Part shown: positions 23,988 through 35,328 of the stretch, one piece after another | Layout: each line of letters starts with the position of its first letter | Numbering within the stretch: the first letter of the stretch is position 1 | Source of the DNA: Quillaja saponaria | Taxonomy: Eukaryota; Streptophyta; Magnoliopsida; Fabales; Quillajaceae | Reading direction: 5' to 3' | DNA: 64,000 bases | NCBI GenBank assembly: GCA_029379385.1 | Contig: CM055611.1 | Span: 25,138,092-25,202,091 of the forward strand | Position numbers and translations under genes: made by a program | Notes under the pieces: model-generated | What the model was told of the DNA's origin: nothing | The model's input: the letters and a program-made list of their open reading frames with translations, nothing else | The model's database searches: none

Positions 23988-24539
23988 ATGGAATCCCTAT
24001 TATCGACCTTGGGTCTTGTAATTTTTGGGTTTGCCATTAGCATTTTTGCTTCTCTTGTTGTGTCCGAGGTGGATGTTGCCTCAGTGCAGCATTTTGCGTC
24101 TCCACCACCGCCACCTGCATCTCCGCCACCTCCGTCACCACCGCCTCCATCCCCATCGCCTCCGCCTCCGCCTCCGTCCCCATCACCACCACCTCCCACC
24201 CCATTGTCTCCGCCCCCATTACCATCCTATCTGTCTCCACCACCCCCATCACCTCTTCCTCGATCTCCAGCACCACCCCCACCGGGCCAGCTGCCAAAGA
24301 ATGAACCGATGAGATCATCACCCCCACCAGTCCGCAGCTCGCATAGTGATTCTAATTATAAAGCTTACCACCGGAAGTTTCGACCACCACCACCACCCGA
24401 GCATAACATCAATATAGGAAAGAAGATTGGGCTGTTGTTTGTGGGCATTGCGGCAATTCTGCAGATTGGTGTGGTTGGGTTCTTGGTATTCAAGAGACGT
24501 CAACTTCTGAAGAAGGACAGATGTGAAACTTATTCTTGA
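23988..24539 (+). CDS. Small proline-rich (extensin-like) single-pass membrane protein
   Basis: Single-exon frame of 183 aa. Residues 1-26 form a hydrophobic signal sequence (MESLLSTLGLVIFGFAISIF...). Residues about 38-120 are a Pro-rich region of SPPPPP, SPPPPS and PPPSPSPPPP blocks, the kind hydroxylated and glycosylated in extensins. Residues about 143-166 are a transmembrane segment (IGLLFVGIAAILQIGVVGFL), followed by a basic cytosolic tail FKRRQLLKKDRCETYS. It resembles the small plant proteins with an extensin-like ectodomain, one membrane span and no kinase. A role linking wall and membrane is inference. The Gly-rich open frames on the other strand are shadows of the CCX codons. ATG 23988 is the only start that keeps the signal peptide. 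Confidence 0.75.
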   Translation: MESLLSTLGLVIFGFAISIFASLVVSEVDVASVQHFASPPPPPASPPPPSPPPPSPSPPPPPPSPSPPPPTPLSPPPLPSYLSPPPPSPLPRSPAPPPPGQLPKNEPMRSSPPPVRSSHSDSNYKAYHRKFRPPPPPEHNINIGKKIGLLFVGIAAILQIGVVGFLVFKRRQLLKKDRCETYS

Positions 24540-26760
24540 TACCTTAAAGTGCCAGATTTCTTCGAGATTCTTTTATTTTGGTGGAGTAGATTGTAATTGA
24601 AAGTTATATTGGATTGAAATTCTTTGCTGAACAACTCATAGTTTGTGTGGGATGTATTGGATGGAGATTCTCCGGTGACTGGTAAGAGCTTACAAACCAA
24701 AGACTAATGTAATTGAATTGGGAATGACAAGAGTATAATTTGTCGAATTTCTTGGAGCTTTGGTGTCTAAATTTGGCCATTTGGGCCCTCGGTGATATTG
24801 TGTATATTGGTAATTGTTAGTTGGCGTTTTCTTCATGTTGTTTTATATATTTGTTTCATTTATATTTTTTCTTCCCTTTGTGTTTTTCCCTTTAATTTCA
24901 TTACACGGCTTATAACTAAAGGAAGCCCCTTGTTTTCACGGGTTCTTTGCTTTCATCAATCTAACCTCTGACTGTAAACGGTGTTAGGAATATCTGAGGG
25001 ATTAACTATGACAGTGTCTCATATTCTTTCTCTTAGTGTATTCCATTAACTTCTAAATTTGTTTCATGTCCTCTATGTTCTTTTATACAGTGCTTCATTT
25101 CCATCCATTTGATGTCACAAATTGCACAGGTTTACTTGTAGTTATCTTTCTTTAAGAAATCTGGACTTGATATGACATATTTGCTTCTGCTGGATTTCAT
25201 GTTCTGTATTTGTATTTAGGAAATTGAGAGTAAAACGCAAACAAGAAAGGAACTTAGTAATCAAGTTGAATAGAGTCAAATTAGATATGAAATGTTGTCA
25301 AAAGTCCACAGATTATGGATTATATGAGCTCACAATGAATTTGTGTGAGATTTTTGGAGATCGGTAGCAATATGAGTATGTGCTTACAATAGTATTTCTT
25401 TTGCCCATCACAGATGATTTGATTCCTTATGTGATATACTTTATATTTCATTTCTTAGGGTCCAATGAGTTTTTCTCGTTTCCTTCGAGGCTTTCGAAGT
25501 GATGAGGTTTAAATAATTAATCTTTGTGGAAAAAAGAATTTCTTGCTGCTGGCCATTTAGCGATTAAATCTTTGTTTTATTATCTCTTGATCGGGTTCTT
25601 TTCAACATGAAAGAAAAGGATGCAGGTTATTTAATTTGTGGGATGTTTCTAGTAGTAGTGTTGAAAAAAAAAGAGGAAGATTAGAACTTAGCATTTACTT
25701 GTTTTATTCAAGGATATAATGGTAATTGGGAATCAGATCCATAAGGATTTAAAATTTCCTTTGTCGTTATTCATGAAGCTTAGCTTGATTCCTTTTAGCT
25801 GGGAAAATCACAATCAAGGTGGTTTTGATGTCTTAGAGTCATTTAATGATCTTTTTGGTATGAAGGGTCATGAAGCAAAGGGAGTTTTATGCAGACTGTT
25901 TTTTGTATTCTAGACCTGCTGAGGTGTTATATTTGATTCTATGGATTCTGATATATGAAGTGGTGCACTTATATACTCTGTTATAAGTTGGTTTCAACTT
26001 GAGAAGCATATCTTGATTTCCTTTACAAATTATGATAAAATGCTGGGGATGGGATATCTCAACACTGGTATGGTACATGGAGCATTTGAAACCAGTGTAA
26101 TAATTTACTTCACATGTTTTTATTAAGCTGAGGATTAATGCTTTTATGGGTGTCATGTACTCATACCTGGAATTGAATCTTTGGGGTCTAGAGGTTGAGT
26201 TCTACTCTAGAAGTTTGTAAATTTAGTGGCTTCAGTCACAGACCTCTTTTTGCACACTTGTTAAAAGCATTGATAATCTGCATAAATAACTGGAAATATT
26301 CTTATCAGCAGCTGATTAGTGACTTGGTTTGTTCCATAGCCATGTCCTGGCATGGATCTATAGCATTGACAATCTGCATTCTAAAAGGAGTTGTGTCGTT
26401 AGAAGAATGGCTATGCACTGCTACTATAGGATTCATTTCCAACACAACCTGGTTGAAGACATTCTTACTGCTATTCTGACTTGCTAGGCCGTTTGAGGAT
26501 GAATCAATGTAGTTTTTTAGATTTTTTGTCCTTTTCTTTTTATAAATAGTGTATAAAAGGATTCATCAGGCGCAGAAAACTTCAATGCCAGTATGCTTCA
26601 GCTTTTGAAGGAGTTTGATATGGCATTACTGAGCCGTAAAATCAGTTCAGTCTGCCAAGTGCAGGTTTTATTATTCCCTACAATGAGATTGCAATTTTAG
26701 CAGTATTAAAGCAGTGACTGGTCTTTTGGGATCACGGAAAAGCCTAAACGTCACAAACTC
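24540..26760. other. 3' flank of the proline-rich gene, no further gene recognised
   Basis: The 3' UTR must lie in the first few hundred bases. The open stretches at 25719-25913, 25887-26156 and 26195-26479 lack domains. Nothing else is supported. Confidence 0.4.
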
Positions 26761-26764
26761 ATTT

Positions 26765-26885
26765 ATTACTCAATTACCAGGGAAGACCAGAGTCGTGAAC
26801 CAAAACAGTGTCTAAGAATTCAGTGTATGTCTAGGGACGCCCAGAGTAGTGAACCGAAAGAGTCCAAGAATTCAGTGCATGTCTG
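26765..26885. repeat. Short tandem duplication (about 60 bp unit)
   Basis: Two adjacent diverged units read AGGGAAGACCAGAGTCGTGAACC and AGGGACGCCCAGAGTAGTGAACC, and both run on to AAGAATTCAGTG(T/C)ATGTCT. Noncoding. Confidence 0.6.
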
Positions 26886-27526
26886 GGTGAGCATTTAGCA
26901 GCTGATTAAAAGTTTGAAGCATATAGTGTACCCAAAAAAGTCTGAAGCATAATAGTAAAAATGTTTTAGTTAAAGCTGTCCATCGGACGTGCAAAGTAAT
27001 GGAACCCTTTGCAGAGGCAGCACAACACAACAAGAGAGGGGGATCCAAACTAGTGGTGGTGGTACACTTGCTTTAAAATTCATTGCACATGTTCTGTGTT
27101 TTTGGGGGTCCATAAAATTTTGCATAAATGGAACTAAAATGGAACTTGTCACAACTAAAACTCACTGTAAAGTAATACTACTGTGAAGCTTTCTGAGATG
27201 CTTTCCAGTCAAATAAGAACGTATGCAAATTTTCAGACATGTTTCTTCAAGTAGAAGGAGGAAGATATTTAATGTACTAATAAAAGAAAGCAAAAGACAG
27301 AAATCCTACTGCTACCCTACATTATTGAACACCACCTTTACCAAAACAGAGCTTCCCCGGCCACAGATAGTGAATGATAGTGATCTACCAACAAGTATGT
27401 TTTGGCCTTATCCATAAGCAAGTAATCAAATACTTCAGTCATCTGCCAAAAAAAACAAAAAAAAACAAAGAGAAAATCAAGGTTTAATAAAAACATAATT
27501 GATAAAACAAAAAGTAAATTATAGAA
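26886..27526. other. Spacer and 3' end region of the GRF gene
   Basis: No separate gene is recognised. The right end holds the GRF 3' UTR. Minus-strand bases 27442-27435 could form a final 8-nt coding exon of the GRF (see that entry). Confidence 0.4.
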
Positions 27527-28733
27527 TTAAAAGCTTTGATTACCATTGGGAATTCTGGAATTGGAAGCAAGATCAAGCCAGGAATCTGTGTTCTTTGGTG
27601 GCCAATCTTCAAAGAAGTGGTGAAGTGGTTTCTGGGTGTCAGCTTCTTTCTCACATTTAATTGGCCTTGGAGATTTGATGTCAGTACCCAATACAAAGCA
27701 ATGTTGCTCATGTTGTTGCTGTTGTTGTCTTGAGCTGTCACTGCCACTTTGGAAGTGTGACTGTGAGTAACCTTTGTACGAACTTGTTAATTGTTGAGAA
27801 TATGAGCCAGACAAATTCCTTTTAGTCCCTGAAGCTTCTGGGAAGAAAGCTCGCTCATCAAAACCATCCCTCATTCCTCCCTTATGCCTGTAACCAAGGA
27901 GAAAAATTTATAACTAAGAAAAACAAAGAAAGCAGAACAGAGTAGTTAAATTTTTGTTTTTGCACAAACCTGTAATCCTTTTCACCCTGGGAATAAGAAC
28001 CAGAGTTCAAAATAGTTGGTGGGTAGAGTTATTCTGAGCTGAAAAATCAGAGCCAGGAGGTCTTGAAGAGGTGGATTGTGCATATAAGAAGGGATTAAGA
28101 GGGGAGGTTTGGTAAGGATAGGAACAGGGCTGGGATGCAGAAGCCATTGATGAAGACAATGGGGAGAAAGGAAAGGAAGAGGTTGAGAGTGTATTTGGGT
28201 TACTCATAGAAAGGTTCCTATTGATTGAAGGAATTGATTGGGAAGGGTTTGTGGTTGTGGTAGCTGTTGATGATGAAACTTCCACATGCTTTCTTGAACG
28301 ATTTCTGCCTCTATGCATGTGTTTTTCACAGTACTTGGAGTCTGGATATGCTTCCTTTGAGCACCTCCATTTCTTTCCATCTGTTCTTCTGCACCTTCCT
28401 GGCTCTGGGTCTATTTTTCTGCCAAAACCCATATCAAAACATCCCCAACCAACTGCAGCCATTTGTCCCCCAAGAAAAGTGCAGAAAATTAGTATATACT
28501 AAAATAAAAAAAATAAAAATGGAACATGAAGCAAAAATCTTACTGGGATTGTTGGGGAAGAGTCTTGAAGAGATGGAAGTGTCCAAACTCCTTTTAACAG
28601 AGTAAATAAGATCAGGAGGGATGGGCATCCCTGAGACCATGTACTTGAAAATAAGAGCTTGGTGTTCAAGCTCTTGCCACTGAGTTGGTGTGAAAGGAGA
28701 CCTATTCCTTGAGCTAGAACTTGCACACATCAT
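27527..28733 (-). CDS. GRF5: Growth-regulating factor (GRF5/6-like), frameshifted after the WRC domain
   Basis: Minus-strand exons 28733-28544, 28452-27970 and 27887-27527. Exon 1 starts [12 protein letters not shown] and holds the QLQ domain ([19 protein letters not shown] ... SVKRSLDTS, about residues 13-50), which binds GIF co-activators. Exon 2 holds [12 protein letters not shown] and the WRC domain with a C-x9-C-x10-C-x2-H zinc pattern and a basic nuclear signal; it binds DNA. In the present sequence exon 2 stops after THQLF (TGA at 28009-28007), giving 211 aa. One T is missing from the run at 28009-28012; one more base would restore [14 protein letters not shown] and link to exon 3 ([17 protein letters not shown]...), 344 aa in all, a normal GRF length. 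A last exon at 27442-27435 (ending ND D stop) could replace the NQSF end. Either a null or truncated allele or a homopolymer sequencing error. Confidence 0.85.
28280..28300 (-). promoter_or_regulatory. miR396 target site in the GRF coding sequence
   Basis: The mRNA reads CGTTCAAGAAAGCATGTGGA(A), encoding RSRKHVE just after the WRC domain. This pairs with miR396 (starts UUCCACAGCUUUCUUGAAC) apart from one bulged base near miRNA position 7-8, the same bulge seen in other GRF genes. Regulation by miR396 is established for most plant GRFs; in Arabidopsis GRF5 and GRF6 lack the site, so this copy differs from those two. Confidence 0.85.
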
Positions 28734-31420
28734 TTTTGGACACAAAAAGAAGAAGTAAGAATATAAGATGGTGAAATTACTTATGCACAAGAAGAAGAAG
28801 AAGGAAAAAGGGTTTTTTCTAGTTGTGTTACTGTTGGTAGTTTTGAAGGAGATTTTTTCGGAGAAGTTTGGTTGCAGGTTCTTCTGTGCATGGCTCCTAT
28901 GATACTCCTGCTACCTCCTCTGTATTTCTCTGTGTGTTTGCTGGGTGAGTGCGTGAGTGAGTAGTCTGCTCCTATTATGTCTGCATCTCTGTTAACACTG
29001 TTTCTGCTCTGCTGCCTCAGCCTTTGTTGCTGCTGCTGTTGTCTCTGACATCTTTGCAAAAAAACATAAACAAATGTACAAAATATAAGGAAAAAATAAA
29101 TCAATTTTATGATACTTTTATTTTGCTGTCTCCACATCTCAGTCCTAGAGAGCAGTGCCATCAGATTATGTGAAGCTGCTGAATTAATCGTGGATGTAGC
29201 AAATTCTCATACGTGTCATTTTTAATCTTTAAAAGCTTAATATGTGTGGCACGTTCTAATTGAAAGATTTGGAGGCCAGAGGTAGAAATAGCTGAACGCT
29301 GTTTTTTGGTACGGATTTGATTCCTTTCCTGAACTTATATCCCTAAATTCTTCGCGTAGATATTGGGTTATAGTCAATTTGGCCTCTGCTTTTTATAAGG
29401 TAATCTTTTATGAAAAGACATACTAATAATTTCTTGACTAATCAAAAGACATAAGAATTCATGATTCTACATCTACACACCTTATTTAGGATATCATTTT
29501 TATGACTTTTTTTTTTCCTTTTGAAAGAAGTAGTAAATAAAAATGCATTAACTAAACATAATTGTTATGGTTCATATTTTTTTAAGTCCGAACTAAAACA
29601 CTGAAATAATGAAAAGAATATAATTAGAAATAATGAGGGATTCATTTGGTAGGCGACTTCAAATTTTGTTAGACCTTGTTATTTAATGTATTGCATAGAT
29701 AAGATTAAATTACTATTCTTTTGAGGCTTACACTCCTTACTTTGTGGTAACTATTCTGTTCTTTGTAGATTAGTTTGTTATACACCTTTTCTCTTGTGGT
29801 AACCTGCACTTATGCTTGTTGGGACAGTGCAAGGGAGAAGATTATTGTCTATTGGATAGAGGGAGGTTTGGATTTGTTTGTAATTGAAAGCACTCCACTT
29901 CCTCCATTTGAAGTTTGGCAGGAAAAGTCAGGAAAGTGCTCTCTGATGTTAGTACTGTTCACACACTATTGCTCTGCCCCAAAACACATGCCCTCCTACA
30001 GTCCTACTCCTTTATTGTGTCTCAGTCACTAACTGAGCCTTTCATACACTAACCCAAAATTTCCTGAATCATAATTCCTTTGAGCAAATATCTTTCCATA
30101 CTAGTCATATTCATATTCCTTATGAAGCATTTACTGCAAAACAATGTGCAGGCTCAATGCAAGTCTAAAACTGATCTGGGAATTTTATTTGTTTTTACTG
30201 GAAGAAGACTGAAATGTGTAGATTCTGGCTTCAAGAGTTCCTGCTGTTAATGAAAAATGAATTGGGCTTTCGCAAAACAAACCCTTCTTTTATTTTTTCA
30301 AATAAGTTTTGCCCTTAATGCTAAACTACTAGTACATATCTTCTAAGGAATGCTGAATATTGGAAGGGAGGGCTTACAAATTACTATGGTTATGTAACTT
30401 ATGTCTACCGTATACTAGAAAATGGTTCATTTCCCCAAGTTTCTTACTAACACTTCAGACGACTATTGCTACTTGTTTTTCTTTTGTTTTTAATAGACAA
30501 TAATTTCATTAAGCTTTGCGAGTCCCGCTACGTTATCAATATATTTTGTTTAAATGTTTGCTGAGCATAATCGTGACTGACGTGACTAAGTGAACGTGTT
30601 TGCTTATACAATTGGGATTAGAGTATTAGACCATCGCTTTGATCGCAACTATCCTTATCAACTTCTTGTTATTATTGTAGTTGTTGTCGCTTAGGTAGGT
30701 ATTATGTTTGAGAGAAAAGCAGAACCTACAACTGAACTCCAGGCATAGTTGATACAAATAACATAATTTCTGTCTAAAACTATGCTTGAAAACACAAAAG
30801 TCACAGCAAGTTACAACAGCAGCATTTTTGTTCCTGTCATTTTGCTCAAAATTGAATCTTTATTATTAATTCTACTAGTTCATGTAGCTTAAACTAAATT
30901 GTATGCTTATAAATGATGTGCCACGTAAGTTCAACACCTTCTTTGTATCCAAAAGGTTCAACATCTTAATGCTTTTAGTTGAAGTCATTCAAGGAGGACC
31001 TACCTGTCCACCATCTTTACCTCTTTGTGTAAATCACTTTCTAAAACTACAGAATTCTTCCACCTTAAAGCATGCACGTCTCCTTAAGGAAAGTCAATTT
31101 GATTAGTCAAGGGACTCATTATGATAGGATTCAACCTAGGTCCTGAGAGTGTATTTGTTGCTAGAGGCAAAAAATGCAACCTATTAATTGCTTTTTCTGT
31201 TGCATGGTTTTGGCCCAAAAATTCAGAAGCCACAATAGTGTTACCTGTTATTTCTAAAGCAGATATATAATACAGAGGAATTCCATGAAGGATTTTCCTC
31301 TTTTTCAATAAAGCAATTCATTCAAAAGTTTAGATTATGCTGTTGTTTTTGCAGCTTCGATGCATAATTTTCTTCTCGTTTTTCAAAATTCTTCTCATTC
31401 ATTAGGGAAGAAAAGCTTAC
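28734..31420. other. GRF promoter/leader and intergenic spacer
   Basis: On the minus strand 28734-29160 is rich in GAAGAA and CAGCAG-like repeats and is probably the GRF leader; an open frame there (29161-28781) has low-complexity Gln and no domain. The rest (29.2-31.4 kb) has no recognisable gene; small frames at 29775-30032 and 30903-31106 lack support. Confidence 0.4.
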
Positions 31421-31424
31421 ACTA

Positions 31425-31607
31425 TTAGGCTAGTTTGGTTTGAGGGATTTGGAGAGAAAGGAAAGGAAAGGAAAGCAAGGGTATTGGAAGAGATCAATCC
31501 TTTTGGTAACGTGGGAAATCATTTATCCCTTCTTTTCATTTCACTTCCACCCCCTCCCCTCTCATTCTAATATTCCCTTCCCTTACTGAAACCAAAGTAA
31601 GGCCTTG
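31425..31607. mobile_element. Small MITE-like element with purine/pyrimidine arms
   Basis: The left end AGGCTAGTTTGGTTTGAGGGA and the inverse of the right end (right end CTGAAACCAAAGTAAGGCC) match. The left arm is AGGAAAGGAAAGG rich and the right arm CCCCTCCCCTCTC / CCCTTCCC rich. There is no ORF in about 180 bp. It looks like a common plant nonautonomous element; the superfamily is not determined. Confidence 0.5.
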
Positions 31608-32737
31608 GTACATTGCCTCAGGTAATTTCTAACACCCAGAAAAGTACACATATTCATATACAGTGTGTACGTAGAAATAGTATTAGAATGAAACTTAATG
31701 TAGCAACTTGCATATTATACCTTTCATGCATGCACAAGCTACATATAACTCATAGGAACACTTTGTTAAAGAAACTCTGCATCAATATTAGAATAAATAC
31801 TAATGCTTCCCTAACGTAAATCATCGTCAATGTCAATAAGTAATGGAAGAAATGAAAACTTAAACGAATGTTCAAGCCAAATTTTGTGATACTTGACTAT
31901 TCTCTTCTGTCTTGTATCAAACCTTAACAATTTGATCAATGTAATTGCAATTTTGAGATACCTTAGCAGGAAGGGCATTCCTATAGGCACACATTATTTC
32001 CATGGTTAGAATTGAAAGAACAGCTAGGCCTTTTAGCTGACAAAATGTCTGTTTATGTGCTTCCTCCCCCACTTCCCATGTGCTATTGGACCACACTGCT
32101 TACTACTGATAAGCTGAATTTCTGGGCGTTCTATTCGATTAGATTGAGGTACTTTAGCCCTCCCAAATCTCTGTTACTCTCTGAGAACAAAACTGCTATT
32201 TTCTGCAACATTTCTTAGGTATGAGAAAGGAATGTTTTGCAAAAATTGCATATAAAACTTGTTCATTTTGTTGCCTCCTTGGGATGTAGATTGGTTGTCA
32301 TGGTTCTAATTACCATAAATGATCCCTTAGCAGCCAATCTATGCTTGACAATTTGGTGGTTGTCAGCATCAGTTTTGGTCATTTTTGATGCTTAGCTCTA
32401 ACCCATTATCAATTAGCAACTTATTCAACCTAAAGTTCTATCGGATAAATGGCTTGCTGTTTGAAAACGAGTGTAAAAAAGAAACAGTCCCCAAATCATT
32501 ATATCTACAAAGAATGCTTTCCTGTTTCTTTTGTCTCATCCTGCAATAGGCTTATCAACATTTAATGTCCATTACCACACAAAGATGTGGCTCTCTTTAA
32601 TTCATCCATTATTATGTGCTGCATGGGCATGTCTCTAATCTTCAACTTGCAATCACTCATATGTAGCACTATAAAAAGCTAACCGACCTCATAAGGAATT
32701 AGTACTACACCATCATACCAAAACAATAGCCATAAAA
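31608..32737. promoter_or_regulatory. Upstream region of the germin-like gene
   Basis: A clear TATA box (CTATAAAAAG, TATAAAA at 32670-32676) lies 62 bp before the ATG at 32738, so the leader is short (about 35 nt). The rest of the region has no gene; an open frame at 32012-32218 is without domain. Confidence 0.6.
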
Positions 32738-33364
32738 ATGCTTCACATTTTTTTCCTCTTTGTCCTCCTCTTCTCCTCTTCCCATGCTTCTGTCCAAGAC
32801 TTTTGTGTAGCAGACCTTAAAGGTCCAAATAGCCCTGCAGGTTACATTTGCAAGGCGGAAGCTAATGTCACGGTGGATGACTTTGTGTTTACTGGCCTAA
32901 GCAAGGCTGGGAACACCTCCAACTTAATTAGTGCTGCAGTGTCTCCTGCATTTGTTGCTCAATTTCCAGGTGTTAATGGACTTGGTCTATCCATAGCACG
33001 GTTAGACCTTGCACCGGCTGGTGTCATCCCAATCCATACTCATCCAGGTGCTTCTGAAATTCTTGTTGTTACACAAGGAAAAATCACTGCTGGATTTATT
33101 TCATCAGCTAATTCAGTTTATGTTAAGACAGTAAAGAGAGGAGAAGTTTTTGTTTTCCCACAGGGATTGTTGCATTTTCAAGTAAATGCTGGTGGGAGAA
33201 AAGCTATTGCTTTTGTTAGTTTCAATAGCCCAAACCCTGGCCTGCAAATCCTTGATTTTGCTTTGTTTGCAAATAACTTAACTTCTGCATTGGTGGAAAA
33301 GACTACTTTCCTTGATCCTGCACAAGTGAAGAAGCTCAAGGGTATTCTAGGTGGTACTGGCTAG
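32738..33364 (+). CDS. Germin-like protein, ABP19/ABP20 type
   Basis: Single-exon frame of 208 aa. Residues 1-17 are a signal peptide ([17 protein letters not shown]), so the mature protein begins near [10 protein letters not shown] and is sent to the cell wall. The two Cys of the N-terminal disulfide are at FCVADL and YICKAE. Cupin box 1 is [14 protein letters not shown] (two His and Glu as metal ligands) and box 2 is [16 protein letters not shown] with the third His. The end [20 protein letters not shown] is like peach ABP19. N-glycosylation sites occur at NVT and NTS. Germins bind Mn; some have oxalate oxidase or superoxide dismutase activity, and ABP19/20 were found by auxin affinity. The actual activity here is not shown by sequence. 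Confidence 0.92.
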   Translation: MLHIFFLFVLLFSSSHASVQDFCVADLKGPNSPAGYICKAEANVTVDDFVFTGLSKAGNTSNLISAAVSPAFVAQFPGVNGLGLSIARLDLAPAGVIPIHTHPGASEILVVTQGKITAGFISSANSVYVKTVKRGEVFVFPQGLLHFQVNAGGRKAIAFVSFNSPNPGLQILDFALFANNLTSALVEKTTFLDPAQVKKLKGILGGTG

Positions 33365-33702
33365 GCTTGGTTTTAATGGACTAATGTAGTTTGTTTCTGT
33401 CTCAGAACCATGAAATCCTTAATTCAATGTTTTTTTTGTAATGGTCTACCCACCCTTGATGGATGGGAGCTTTAATTCACTGTTCGGTCACAACTCTTAG
33501 TAGTTTTCTCCTCCAATTCAGAACCCAAGAAATTCTTTCAAGATGCAATTTATGAGTAAATCGTGTTTTCAAGATGCAATTTACTTCTTTTAGTTCAGTG
33601 TTGCAAAAATGTGATTTGAAGTTTTTTAAATCGTAGGAAGAGTTTGTTAAATCTATGTGCTACAACCATGAGATAGTTTTTTTTTTTTTTTTTTTTTTCA
33701 CA
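33365..33702. other. 3' flank of the germin-like gene with a T-run
   Basis: Probable 3' UTR followed by spacer. A run of about 22 T at 33677-33698 directly precedes the first DUF4220 fragment. Confidence 0.5.
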
Positions 33703-34221
33703 CTGCTGGGCAGTAGGAGAAAGATCTCCAGTCTCCACCAGTATGAAGCTGAGAATCAAATTGGGCTCGCCTACTGGGCTTCAGATGCGGTAGCAACAGT
33801 CTTCCTCAGAGCCCGTTTGGATTGCACATCAGACGCGCGGTTGGGTGTTTGGGGTCGCCTGGGTCGCTTGGGATGCGACTCGGCCCGTTTGGACAGCTGC
33901 GTTCTGCGTTTTGCGTTTTGATAGTCTTGGACCCATATTTTTTTTTTTTTTTTTTTTACCTTCTTCTTTATGTCAGATCTCCATTTATGGCAGATGCATG
34001 TTGGACCCAATTATGGCAGATGCATGAAAGAGTATGGGTCAAAGAAAGAGGAGGGTTTTGATGTTAGAATAGGTAACCTCATTGAAGATCCCAAAATAGA
34101 AGGAAACACTAATTTTTATCCAGTTGAAAAGAAGATCAACCTCACAGAGGCAAACATTTTACACTACACAAACTCTTTAAGAAGATCTCAAGTCTTTGTT
34201 ACTCCAAGTTTGATTAGGTAA
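33703..34221 (+). pseudogene. Broken DUF4220 gene copy with an insertion
   Basis: Two blocks match the intact gene at 35329-37467. 33703-33808 reads LGSRRKISS...YWASDAVATVFL, and 33970-34170 reads GPNYGRCMKEYGSKKEEGFDVRIGNLIEDPK. Between them the normal ~360 nt are gone and replaced by GC-rich foreign DNA (33809-33935) and a T-run. The end LHYTNSLRRSQVFVTPSLIR differs from the intact gene and is shared with the fragment near 50330. It cannot encode a working protein. Confidence 0.8.
33809..33958. mobile_element. GC-rich insertion inside the DUF4220 pseudogene
   Basis: Starts AGAGCCCGTTTGGATTGC and repeats CGGCCCGTTTGGACAGC about 70 bp later; the middle is GGTCGCCTGGGTCGCTTGGG. It is far more GC-rich than its surroundings and ends in a T-run at 33938-33957. 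The CCCGTTTGGA start is frequent at ends of small plant DNA transposons. Insertion identity is inferred from the break in the host gene. Confidence 0.45.
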
Positions 34222-35328
34222 TCATGATTTCCAACCTTATATCTTTGTTTCCTAAAGATGTAAGATTGAATTCCGTGATGGAAGATTTATGGGGAGGGAG
34301 AAAACTATCCACTAATTAAAAAAATAATAATGTATCAATCGAGGACTATGTATTATTGTTGAATTTCTAAACATGTAGGCCACATGGTGAAAAATAAAAT
34401 AAAATAGACATTATCAAATACCATAAGATGGCTGTGTAGCTGACCAAGTCTTGAGTACGTGAACCATGATAATGATAATTGATGTTTTGCTAAATGCCTA
34501 GATTTAATTAATTATTTAAAAATGAATTGATTTATTTAGTAAACTCTCCCGAACCTCAAGTCTTTGTTATATATATGTTCATGACTTCAAATATTTAGTA
34601 GTTTTTATAATGTATATGTTGATCCAGATCTTTATTTAATGATGAAGTCATTGTTTTTATGAACTCTTTTCAATGTTTTCAAAATAATAATTTCATCACA
34701 TGGTAAACTGCATACTTAGGTCTAAACTTTGAAATTTTTTCATCTGGTACACCATTTATATGACATTATCTATTCTCTTAACACAAAAAATAATTTATAA
34801 TTTTGTTGCATTCATAATTTAAGTGCCAATGCAATGTCATTTTAGGTGAATATTTATATATTCAATTCTATATAAGATCCAGGGCTTTCTGCTCAGATTG
34901 CAATTCTAAATATTTCCTTAAGTGCCAATAAGGTCTTTTTTTTTACTTGTTGAATTTAATTGTTTCATTCATAATGTGAACACATACGCAGAAAAGAATT
35001 TATAATTTTGTTGCATGCCACTTGCTCGACATAATACCTAACTGAGTTTATGATTTTACTTGGCTATAATTTAAGAATGACTCCATCCTCTTTGAAGACC
35101 AAGTAGCAAAACCTGTGATTTCGATAGCATAGAGCTACATTCAAGATTGCAACCATGTTGGTTACAAGTAAGTCCTTTGATCCATATCCACCTAGGTGTT
35201 CTTATATTTATTAAAGAGTAGAATCTTGCAAGTCCTAGGAAGTGAATTCTTATGATGTAATATAATGATCTGATTAAGAAGTCTTCAATCACTTATCATG
35301 ATCCTTTTTCTATCTTTTTCTCCTGTCC
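34222..35328. promoter_or_regulatory. Upstream DNA of the intact DUF4220 gene, with recurrent modules
   Basis: No gene. It contains two modules repeated elsewhere in the cluster: AAACTCTCCCGAACCTCAAG at 34541 and CCACTTGCTCGACATAATACC near 35021. From about 34920 to 35328 the DNA is nearly repeated at 50560-51010 and 59640-60069. A polypyrimidine stretch and TTTTCAG/TTTTTAG at 35358-35372 could be a splice acceptor, which would make an upstream noncoding exon likely. Confidence 0.5.

Noticed and set aside
23975..24327. Gly-rich and Met/Val-rich open frames antisense to the proline-rich gene
   Set aside because: They are shadows of the CCX-rich coding repeats; no independent start context or homology.
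28781..29161. 126-codon open frame upstream of the GRF on the same strand
   Set aside because: Low-complexity Gln/Arg and Ser stretches, no domain; best explained as GRF leader and promoter DNA.
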